Assembly (NCBI GenBank): GCA_963612735.1
Contig: CAVDWX010000106.1
Span: 1 to 5,540, forward strand
Reading direction: 5' to 3'
DNA length: 5,540 nucleotides
DNA from: CAVDWX01 sp963612735
Lineage (GTDB): Bacteria > Bacillota_I > Bacilli_A > RFN20 > CAG-826
Shown here: positions 1 through 5,540 of the stretch, piece by piece
Layout of the letters: every line of letters starts with the position of its first letter
Position numbering within the stretch: the stretch's first letter is position 1
Program-made: the position numbers and the translations under genes
Notes under the pieces: generated by a model
Database searches by the model: none
Told to the model about the DNA's origin: nothing
The model's input: the letters and a program-made list of their open reading frames with translations, nothing else

Positions 1-54
1 TCCGTTATAGGTGAGATAGCCATCGTTATGGCAATAGACACCCGTATATGTTCC
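1..54 (-). pseudogene. 5'-truncated fragment of a small conserved hypothetical protein (YCHNDGYLTYNG type)
   Basis: Read on the minus strand from 54 down to 1, the sequence encodes GTYTGVYCHNDGYLTYNG and continues off the left edge. From memory this matches the N-terminal part of a widespread family of bacterial and phage hypothetical proteins with a G-x-Y-C-H-x-D-G-Y-x-x-x-N-G core; its function is not known to me. Members normally have some ten residues before this core, starting with Met. Here the frame upstream reads only HRIRLNYYC before an in-frame stop (complement of 82-84), with no ATG, GTG or TTG, only a CTG at 67-69. The family resemblance therefore breaks at about 54/55, which suggests a gene cut at its 5' end. 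The terminator at 69-97 lies where the missing N-terminus would be. The alternatives are a frameshifted intact gene or a chance match, since only 18 residues are visible. Confidence 0.4.
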
Positions 55-68
55 ACAATAGTAATTCA

Positions 69-97
69 GTCTGATACGGTGTTATCAGGCTTTTTTG
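69..97 (+). terminator. Rho-independent terminator, plus strand
   Basis: An inverted repeat CTGATA (71-76) and TATCAG (83-88) encloses the loop CGGTGT. It is extended by a T70-G89 wobble and a G69-C90 pair, giving a stem of about 8 bp. Six T residues (91-96) follow directly, then GTTTG. There is no matching A tract on the left flank, so it should act only on plus-strand transcripts. It would stop readthrough from any plus-strand gene left of the window and insulate the restriction-modification operon from it. Confidence 0.7.
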
Positions 98-221
98 TTT
101 GTTTTAAACTATATTTAATGATTTTTATTTCGCAATTCATTTGATTTATGATATTTTATTAGTCCTAAGAACTTCTAAAAGACATCATGAAAATTGTGCT
201 GAAATCTAATGATCTTTATTT

Positions 222-270
222 TACACGATTACAGTCAAGGGTGCTAAAATTTACACGATTATACACGATT
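222..270 (+). repeat. Three helically phased TACACGATT direct repeats (putative operator)
   Basis: TACACGATT occurs exactly at 222-230, 252-260 and 262-270. The first two copies share a longer core, TTTACACGATTA (220-231 and 250-261). The offsets are 30 bp and 10 bp, close to whole helical turns, so all copies face the same side of the DNA. They lie upstream of the -10 element at 327-332, roughly 70-115 bp before the expected transcript start. That is a usual place for activator or cooperative regulator sites. The first repeat also lies next to a TGCTAAAAT extended -10-like string (242-250), so occlusion of a second promoter is possible. The obvious candidate binder is the HTH protein encoded immediately downstream. 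That assignment is inference. Confidence 0.65.
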
Positions 271-323
271 TGAATATTTTTATATAAATGTCGCTTTAAA
301 GGCTACCTAAAAAGCTCGTAAAA

Positions 324-332
324 TGTTATAAT
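324..332 (+). promoter_or_regulatory. Extended -10 promoter of the RM operon
   Basis: TGTTATAAT matches the extended -10 consensus (TGn followed by TATAAT, 327-332). The hexamer about 17 bp upstream (304-309, TACCTA) is a poor -35, which fits an extended -10 promoter or one needing an activator. Transcription would begin near 339, leaving a leader of about 28 nt before the ATG at 367. It is the best promoter in front of the three plus-strand genes and probably serves all of them. Confidence 0.6.
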
Positions 333-366
333 TTTATCAACTATTAAAATGTGGAAGGGACTAAAT

Positions 367-558
367 ATGAACTATCAAGAAGCTATTAAAGAACTTAGAA
401 GTAAAATGATTTTATCTCAAAAAGAACTAGCAGATAAACTAGGAGTGTCTTTTGCAACTGTTAATAGATGGGAGACTGGTAAGCATGATCCTACTATTAA
501 AGTGAAGAGAAAGTTACAAAAGTATTTTAAGAAGTATGATATTGAGGTGAATGAATAA
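367..558 (+). CDS. Xre/Cro-family HTH transcriptional regulator of the RM operon
   Basis: This 63-residue protein is almost entirely one Cro/C1-type helix-turn-helix DNA-binding domain. Counting from the ATG at 367, the first helix of the motif is SQKELADKLG (17-26) and the recognition helix is SFATVNRWETG (28-38), followed by the usual P42. The LGVSFATVNRWE signature is common in small regulators beside restriction and modification genes. I chose the ATG at 367 over the one at 349 because GGAAGGGA (353-360) sits 6 nt before 367, while 349 has no Shine-Dalgarno and would lie only about 10 nt into the transcript. The stop codon overlaps the next ATG by one base (TAATG), so translation is probably coupled. 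The likely role is a control ('C-protein'-like) regulator acting on the promoter and repeats just upstream. It is shorter than typical C proteins of about 80 residues, and whether it activates or represses cannot be told. Confidence 0.85.
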   Translation: MNYQEAIKELRSKMILSQKELADKLGVSFATVNRWETGKHDPTIKVKRKLQKYFKKYDIEVNE

Positions 559-1508
559 TGCCTAATATTGAATTAAGTGACAAAGATTTCAAAATTAAAT
601 ATCCAGGTATTCTAGAAATTTTACTTCTTGATAGAACTACTAAGAAGAACCTTATCTATGCTACTTCGAATTATCTAAATAAAGGCCATTTAGAAACTGA
701 TTATATTGAATTAGGATCTTTAGTGTTTTCAAAAAAGAATTTAATTAGGCCTAGAATTGAAAAATCAAAAGTTGAGCAAAAGAAAAGATCTAAAGATATG
801 GCAGAGGTTTTTACTCCTTCATGGATTTGTAATCTTCAAAATAATCTAGTAGATAATGAGTGGTTTGGTTATGTTGGAGCATTTAATCAAGAAGGAGACA
901 AATCATGGGTTTCTAGCTCTAAAGTAGATTTTAAAGATAAGAATTGGAAAAGCTATGTTGATTTAGAAAGAATAGAAATAACTTGTGGAGAAGCCCCATA
1001 TCTAACTTCAAGATATGATGCTGTGAACGGACAAGAAATACTACCACACGATAGAGTTGGACTATTAGATAGAAAATTAAGGGCCATTTCTGAAAACATC
1101 GATGATAAGGAAGAGTATATTAAAAACTCTTATATAGCTTTAAAAAGAATATACGGATTTGATTTTCAAGGAGACAATGTTCTTTTAGCACGAAAGAATT
1201 TATTTTTTGATTATATTGAATTCTATTTTGATAAATTTAATGAAGAGCCATCAATCGAAGTATTGACTGAGGTTGCAAAGATTATTAGTTATAACATTTT
1301 TCAAATGGATGGATTGAAATTTGTTATACCATTTAGCTGTCATAAAGAAGAGTGTCGTCAGTTAAGTTTGTTTGATGAATTTATTCCAAAGCCTGAGGAG
1401 TGCCCTGGTTGTAAATCAGGAGATAATTCTAGACATAATGGTGTATACGCAACTATCAAAGACTGGCGAAGTAATCGAATTGTAAAATTTGTTGATATTG
1501 GGAATTAG
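558..1508 (+). CDS. Restriction-modification 'subunit M'-like protein lacking NPPY
   Basis: This 316-residue protein resembles the small proteins annotated as 'restriction endonuclease subunit M' that precede large helicase-methyltransferase genes. It has N6-adenine methyltransferase landmarks in order. The AEVFTPSWI segment (82-90) holds the FTP of motif X. EITCGEAPYL (140-149) stands where motif I binds AdoMet. IYGFDFQ (198-204), followed by AR (211-212), is like motif II. NIFQMDGLKF (246-255) is like motif III. No [DNS]PP[YFW] catalytic motif follows; instead the chain ends in a Cys/His-containing tail (C261, C266, C282, C285, H262, H293) and YATIKDW. By sequence it is an AdoMet-fold partner without its own catalytic loop. 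It probably works with the downstream protein, which has NPPY, as a methyltransferase or specificity partner. Its start uses GAGGTGA (544-550) 7 nt upstream and overlaps the regulator's stop. The exact biochemical role is inferred. Confidence 0.75.
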   Translation: MPNIELSDKDFKIKYPGILEILLLDRTTKKNLIYATSNYLNKGHLETDYIELGSLVFSKKNLIRPRIEKSKVEQKKRSKDMAEVFTPSWICNLQNNLVDNEWFGYVGAFNQEGDKSWVSSSKVDFKDKNWKSYVDLERIEITCGEAPYLTSRYDAVNGQEILPHDRVGLLDRKLRAISENIDDKEEYIKNSYIALKRIYGFDFQGDNVLLARKNLFFDYIEFYFDKFNEEPSIEVLTEVAKIISYNIFQMDGLKFVIPFSCHKEECRQLSLFDEFIPKPEECPGCKSGDNSRHNGVYATIKDWRSNRIVKFVDIGN

Positions 1509-1512
1509 GAGG
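1507..1512 (+). promoter_or_regulatory. Consensus ribosome binding site for the large RM gene
   Basis: AGGAGG stands 7 nt before the ATG at 1520 and overlaps the stop codon (TAG, 1506-1508) of the preceding gene. It is a perfect Shine-Dalgarno and fixes the start of the large gene. The overlap suggests that ribosomes finishing the upstream gene feed into this one. Confidence 0.85.
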
Positions 1513-1519
1513 CAATTTT

Positions 1520-4500
1520 ATGAGTGAGAATGAGAAATTTGTAGCTACATTTGAATATAAACTAATTTATATTTTTAGAATCAATGATGGTCTTCATAGT
1601 GGTTATTTAAAGATTGGCGATGCTACATTAAAAATAAATAAAAAGTTTGATGAGTTTGCCCCATCGTGCCATGAACTAAATGCTGCTGCTAAGAAAAGAA
1701 TCGATGAATACACGGTTACCGCTGGTATTTCTTATGAACTTTTATATACTGAAATTGCTGTTTATTTGGATTCTAAGAATAATCTAAAGGCATTTAGAGA
1801 CCACATGGTTCATAACGTTTTGAAACGTTCAGGAATTAAAAATGTCTATTTTGATAAAGCGCATAGACAAAACGAATGGTTTGAGTGCGATCTTGAAACA
1901 GCTAAAAAGGCTATTAAAGCTGTTAAGGACGGTAAATCAGCCTTAGATGGCTGTGAAATAACTACATATCAAAGTCCGATTGTTTTACGTCCTGAACAAA
2001 AAGACGCCATCACCAAAACAATTAAGCAATTCAGCGTTAGCCACCATATGCTTTGGAATGCGAAGATGCGTTTTGGCAAGACATTGTCTGCTCTTGAACT
2101 TGTTAAGAGAATGAAGTTTAACAAGACAATCATCATTACTCATAGACCAGATGTAGATGCAAGTTGGTTTGAGGATTTCGGAAAGATTTTCTATGAACCA
2201 GATACCGAGTATTCATATGGTTCTAAAAATAATGGAAAGACAATCAAAGAACTTATTGGATCGAATAAACCATTCATCTATTTTGCTTCTATCCAAGATT
2301 TAAGAGGATCTGAAAAAGCTGGTGGAAAATTCGATAAAAATAATGAGGTTTTTGGCGTTAAGTGGGATTTAGTCGTAACTGATGAGGCTCACGAAGGAAC
2401 TCAAACAGAATTAGGAAAGAACGTAAGATCATTATTGATTAATGATAATAACTATGACCTTAGTTTATCAGGTACACCATTCAATCTATTTGATCTTTAT
2501 TCAAATGATGATACATATACTTGGGATTACATCATGGAGCAAAAGGCTAAGTATGATTGGATGAGAAATCCTGAAAAACTTGGTGATTCAAATCCATATG
2601 AAGAACTTCCAAAATTGAATATCTTCACTTATCAACTTGAAAAATTAATTCCTACAGATTTTGATTTAGATGATAAAGCATTTAATTTCAAAGAATTCTT
2701 TAGAACTTGGACTGGGAACAAAGAAAAAGATTTTGCAGAAATGCCATCTGATGTAAAGACTGGTGATTTCGTACATGAGGATGCAGTTAAAGCCTTCCTA
2801 GATTTATTATGCAAAAAGAGCGACGAAACAAATTATCCTTTCTCTACTGAAGAATATAGAGATTTCTTTAGACATACTTTATGGATGATTCCAGGTGTTA
2901 AGGAAGCTAAAGCACTAACCGAATTATTAAAGAAACATCCTGTTTTCCAAAATTTTACAATTGTCAATGTTGCCGGTGATGGTGATGATGATTTTAAAGA
3001 AGAACAAAAAGCTAGAGATAAATTATATAAAGCGATGACTAATCATCCTGAGGACACAAGAACCATCACGCTTTCATGTGGTCGTTTAACAACAGGTGTT
3101 ACGGTTAAGGAATGGACTGCTGTTCTTATGCTTTATGGAACTTATATGACAGATGCGAAGACTTATTTGCAAACTATCTTTAGAGTTCAATCTCCTGGAA
3201 ACTTAAATGGTAAAATCAAAGAAAATTGTTATGTCTTTGATTTTGCACCAGATAGAACATTAAGAGTTGTTTATGACTCTATGCAAAAAATGGCAAAAAG
3301 GAGAGAGCCAAAGATTGAGGTTGCTAAATTGTTAGGTGAATTCTTAAATTTCTGCCCAGTTATTTCTTTATCTGAAGTTTCTAATATGAGAGAGTTCAGT
3401 GCAAATGAATTACTTCAAGAAGTTAAACGAGTTTACGCTGAACGAGTCGTTGAAAGTGGATTTGAGGATAGATGCCTTTACGATGAACTTAAATTAAAAC
3501 AATTAGATCAAAACGCTCTTGATAAGTTTGAAGAATTAAGAAAAATAATTGGTAAGACTAACCAAACAAAGAAAACATCTGTTGTTGTGAATGAGAATGA
3601 TCTTACTGAGGAACAACGTAAAGAACAAGAAGAATTAGAGAAAAAGAAAAAAGAAAAGAAATCACTTACTGAAGAAGAAAAACAACGTTTAGAAGAATTG
3701 AAAAAACTTCAAAACCAGAAACAAACTGCAATATCTATCCTAAGAGGTATATCTATAAGAATTCCGCTTCTTGTTTACGGAATGGATATCGATTATACAA
3801 CTGATATTACAATCGATGAGATTGAAGATAAAATCGATGACGTTTCTTGGACTGAATTCATGCCTGCTGGTGTTACAAAGGCTGTATTTAAGGATTTTAT
3901 AGAATACTATGATAAGGATATTTTCGTTAGATCTTGTAGAAGCATAAGAGCAACTTCAAAGCAATGTGATGATCTCGAACCAACTGAACGTATTAAGAAA
4001 CTCACAACATTATTCTCCAAATTCAAAAATCCAGATAAAGAAACTGTTTTAACTCCTTGGAGAGTAGTCAACATGCATATGGCTCAAACTATAGGTGGTT
4101 ATTGTTTCTATAATGAAGATTATTCAAAAGAATTAGATGAGCCTAAATTTGTGAATATAGAAAATGTTACAGAAAATGTATTTGGCAATGATGGTAAGGT
4201 TTTAGAAATCAATTCAAAAACAGGTTTATATCCATTGTATGTAGCTTATTCGTTCTATAGAGCAAAACTTAATAATCAAGATTTACCTTTTGAAGAAAAG
4301 AAAAAAATATGGAATGAGGTTGTTGAAAATAATGTTTATGTAATTTGTAAAACCGACATGGCTAAACAAATTACTAGAAGAACATTACTTGGATACACAA
4401 AAGGCAAAATGAACGCTCACGCCTTTGATGATCTAGTAAATCAAATGAAAGAAAAGCAACAACAATTAGTAGATAAAGTCTTAAGACCATCATTCTGGAA

Positions 4501-5540
4501 TAAAGGAGGACAAGTTATGAAATTTAATGCAGTTGTAGGTAATCCACCTTACCAGCTTTCAGGTGGCTCTGGTGGAACTAATGATGCTCCGATTTATCAA
4601 TATTTTGTCGCAACAGTAAATAAGATTAATCCTGATTTTAGTTCCCTTATAATTCCAGCAAGATGGAGTGCTGCAGGCCGTGAAAATTTATTAAAGGACT
4701 TTAGACATGACATGCTAAATAATAAACATATTCGTAAATTATATCTTTATACGTCTGCAAATGATGTTTTTTCAAATGTAGATATTAAGGGTGGAATAAT
4801 GTTCTTTTTAATAGATAAAAAATTTTATGGCACTTGTGATTATCATTATTTTGAAAAAAATAAATCTATTGTTTATAATGTTGACTTAACTAAGCATGAA
4901 TTATTGATTCGTGATCCTATGCTAGCTAATTTTGTTGATCAAGTTTTAAAAAACAACACCTATCATATTTTTGTTGATCAAATTTTATCGAATGATACAC
5001 CATTTGGTATTTCTTCAAATGTTAAGTCAAGTACAAAAAGAATTATTGATGTATCAAGTGTTAAAGATTCAACCCATGATGTAGCCCTTTATCATATTGA
5101 AAATTTGAAGAGAAAAGTAGAATTTATTTCTGAAAAAGTAATAACAAAAAATTCCAATGATATTATTAAGTACAAAGTGTTTTTAACCGGCGGAGCTGGC
5201 TCTGGAAATGATCCTTTTGTTTTAGGAAAACCTGAGTTTGCTGAACCACCAAGTGTATGTTCACAATCTTATCTGTATATACCTTTTGACACTGCAATTG
5301 AAACAAAAAATTTTATTAAATATTTAAATACTAAATTTTTTAGAGCATTGGTAGCTGCAATAAAAATTACACAATCATGTCCTAACCGTGTCTATAGGTA
5401 TGTTCCATTGATCGATCTTAAAACTAATGATATTATTAACTGGGATTTAAATGTAGATCAAATAGATGATTTATTATTTAGGTATTTTAAAATTTCCGAT
5501 GATATTAAAGAATACATTTATTATAAATTTAATTATATAT
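1520..5540 (+). CDS. GIY-YIG-like nuclease / DEAH helicase / Eco57I-type adenine methyltransferase fusion (3' end outside window)
   Basis: I read one uninterrupted frame of 1340 codons to the window edge. Residues 13-135 resemble GIY-YIG/T5orf172 nucleases: IYIF (16-19), GYLKIGDAT (28-36), R60, D94 with H98, and NEWFE (118-122). Residues 154-560 form an SF2 helicase: RPEQ (157-160), Walker A AKMRFGKT (181-188), DEAH (288-291), SGTP (317-320), TTGVT (524-528) and QTIFRVQSP (551-559). A linker follows, with a Lys/Glu-rich coiled coil (about 691-736) and ISIRIPLLVYG. The methyltransferase has LTPWRVVNMHM (844-854, motif X-like), LEINSKTGLYPLY (895-907, in the motif I position but without the usual glycines) and catalytic NPPY (1008-1011). 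The remainder is a target-recognition region with DTPFGI and VYRYVPL. It should recognise a DNA site, methylate adenine and, on unmodified DNA, translocate and cut, like Type IIG/ISP enzymes. The family's usual ending suggests that few residues are missing. The nuclease call is the least certain part. Confidence 0.85.
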   Translation, partial: MSENEKFVATFEYKLIYIFRINDGLHSGYLKIGDATLKINKKFDEFAPSCHELNAAAKKRIDEYTVTAGISYELLYTEIAVYLDSKNNLKAFRDHMVHNVLKRSGIKNVYFDKAHRQNEWFECDLETAKKAIKAVKDGKSALDGCEITTYQSPIVLRPEQKDAITKTIKQFSVSHHMLWNAKMRFGKTLSALELVKRMKFNKTIIITHRPDVDASWFEDFGKIFYEPDTEYSYGSKNNGKTIKELIGSNKPFIYFASIQDLRGSEKAGGKFDKNNEVFGVKWDLVVTDEAHEGTQTELGKNVRSLLINDNNYDLSLSGTPFNLFDLYSNDDTYTWDYIMEQKAKYDWMRNPEKLGDSNPYEELPKLNIFTYQLEKLIPTDFDLDDKAFNFKEFFRTWTGNKEKDFAEMPSDVKTGDFVHEDAVKAFLDLLCKKSDETNYPFSTEEYRDFFRHTLWMIPGVKEAKALTELLKKHPVFQNFTIVNVAGDGDDDFKEEQKARDKLYKAMTNHPEDTRTITLSCGRLTTGVTVKEWTAVLMLYGTYMTDAKTYLQTIFRVQSPGNLNGKIKENCYVFDFAPDRTLRVVYDSMQKMAKRREPKIEVAKLLGEFLNFCPVISLSEVSNMREFSANELLQEVKRVYAERVVESGFEDRCLYDELKLKQLDQNALDKFEELRKIIGKTNQTKKTSVVVNENDLTEEQRKEQEELEKKKKEKKSLTEEEKQRLEELKKLQNQKQTAISILRGISIRIPLLVYGMDIDYTTDITIDEIEDKIDDVSWTEFMPAGVTKAVFKDFIEYYDKDIFVRSCRSIRATSKQCDDLEPTERIKKLTTLFSKFKNPDKETVLTPWRVVNMHMAQTIGGYCFYNEDYSKELDEPKFVNIENVTENVFGNDGKVLEINSKTGLYPLYVAYSFYRAKLNNQDLPFEEKKKIWNEVVENNVYVICKTDMAKQITRRTLLGYTKGKMNAHAFDDLVNQMKEKQQQLVDKVLRPSFWNKGGQVMKFNAVVGNPPYQLSGGSGGTNDAPIYQYFVATVNKINPDFSSLIIPARWSAAGRENLLKDFRHDMLNNKHIRKLYLYTSANDVFSNVDIKGGIMFFLIDKKFYGTCDYHYFEKNKSIVYNVDLTKHELLIRDPMLANFVDQVLKNNTYHIFVDQILSNDTPFGISSNVKSSTKRIIDVSSVKDSTHDVALYHIENLKRKVEFISEKVITKNSNDIIKYKVFLTGGAGSGNDPFVLGKPEFAEPPSVCSQSYLYIPFDTAIETKNFIKYLNTKFFRALVAAIKITQSCPNRVYRYVPLIDLKTNDIINWDLNVDQIDDLLFRYFKISDDIKEYIYYKFNYI
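4502..4519 (+). promoter_or_regulatory. Internal Shine-Dalgarno and in-frame ATG before the NPPY motif
   Basis: AAAGGAGGA (4502-4510) is followed after 6 nt by ATG (4517-4519), which is codon 1000 of the large gene and in the same frame. Initiation here would give a C-terminal product starting MKFNAVVGNPPYQ, made of the methyltransferase catalytic loop and the target-recognition region without nuclease or helicase. The match and spacing are as good as those of the true gene starts in this window. However, the site also simply encodes Lys-Gly-Gly, which may be kept for protein reasons, so use as a start is inference. Confidence 0.45.
4930..4987 (+). repeat. Short in-frame tandem duplication in the recognition region
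   Basis: TTTTGTTGATCAAGTTTTA (4930-4948) recurs with one mismatch at 4969-4987, exactly 39 bp (13 codons) later. At the protein level FVDQVLKNNT (1138-1147) is echoed by FVDQILSNDT (1151-1160). It sits between the methyltransferase core and the DTPFGI segment. It may be a small tandem duplication, or a chance resemblance in AT-rich coding sequence. Confidence 0.5.

Larger units (their letters stand above)
98..348. other. Gene-free AT-rich leader of the operon
   Basis: No convincing gene lies here. The only ATG-initiated reading frame of note, 187-273 on the plus strand, encodes 28 residues. It has no clear ribosome binding site, and much of it is made of the TACACGATT repeats. What the stretch does hold is the three phased repeats (222-270) and the extended -10 promoter (324-332). 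Positions 98-220 show nothing beyond AT-rich sequence. Confidence 0.6.

Noticed and set aside
19..32. GCCAT-CGTT-ATGGC hairpin as a structured RNA element
   Set aside because: It is only 5 bp, has no T tract, and falls inside the minus-strand HNDG-encoding fragment, which explains it better.
1..147. Plus-strand frame open from the left edge to the TGA at 145-147
   Set aside because: It would read straight through the terminator and its T tract, has no recognisable content, and is opposite the better-supported minus-strand fragment.
187..273. 28-codon plus-strand frame in the leader (starts MKIVLKSND)
   Set aside because: It has no clear ribosome binding site, and about half of it is TACACGATT repeat sequence, which explains the repeated FTRL. 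It is more likely noncoding operator DNA.
349..366. Upstream ATG of the HTH gene (MWKGLN extension)
   Set aside because: There is no Shine-Dalgarno before 349, the codons of the extension are themselves the GGAAGGGA ribosome site of the ATG at 367, and the predicted transcript start is only about 10 nt upstream.
2632..2814. 60-codon minus-strand reading frame
   Set aside because: It lies wholly inside the helicase part of the large gene, has low-complexity Ser/Lys-rich content and resembles no family. It is an antisense shadow.
4854..4860. Homopolymer A7 tract in the large gene as a phase-variation switch
   Set aside because: Seven A residues are ordinary in such AT-rich coding sequence, and the frame is intact. 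Nothing shows slippage.
1..5540. CRISPR arrays, tRNA/rRNA genes, insertion-sequence ends
   Set aside because: No regularly spaced long repeats, cloverleaf-like sequences, rRNA motifs, transposase reading frames or long terminal inverted repeats were seen on either strand.

Overview
The window is AT-rich, has strong Shine-Dalgarno sites (AGGAGG, GAGGTGA, AAAGGAGGA) and a consensus-like extended -10. All genes read through without in-frame UGA and use UGG for Trp. This suggests a low-GC Bacillota (Bacilli/Erysipelotrichia/Clostridia-like) chromosome or mobile region using the standard code. The species cannot be read from the sequence.

Layout. Positions 1-54 hold, on the minus strand, a short stretch that looks like the N-terminal part of a small conserved hypothetical protein (GTYTGVYCHNDGYLTYNG) with no usable start codon, so it is probably a 5'-truncated remnant running off the left edge. 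A plus-strand rho-independent terminator follows (69-97). Positions 98-348 are a gene-free AT-rich leader with three TACACGATT direct repeats phased at 30 and 10 bp (222-270) and an extended -10 promoter (324-332).

A tight three-gene plus-strand operon follows. (1) A 63-aa Xre/Cro-type HTH regulator (367-558). (2) A 316-aa restriction-modification 'subunit M'-like protein (558-1508) that starts on the last base of the regulator's stop codon. It carries N6-adenine methyltransferase-like motifs X, I, II and III but no NPPY catalytic motif. (3) A very large protein (1520 to beyond 5540, at least 1340 codons). Its order is a GIY-YIG/T5orf172-like putative nuclease, an SF2 DEAH helicase/translocase, a linker with a charged coiled coil, an Eco57I-type adenine methyltransferase with NPPY, and an AT-rich target-recognition region. 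Only the extreme C-terminus appears to be missing.

Taken together this looks like a defence locus: a Type IIG/Type ISP-like restriction-modification system in which cutting, translocation, methylation and recognition are largely fused. A partner protein supplies extra AdoMet-fold motifs, and a small HTH protein probably times expression. The most unusual points are the division of methyltransferase motifs between two proteins, and a perfect internal Shine-Dalgarno plus in-frame ATG eight codons before NPPY. That internal start could yield a separate catalytic/TRD polypeptide.
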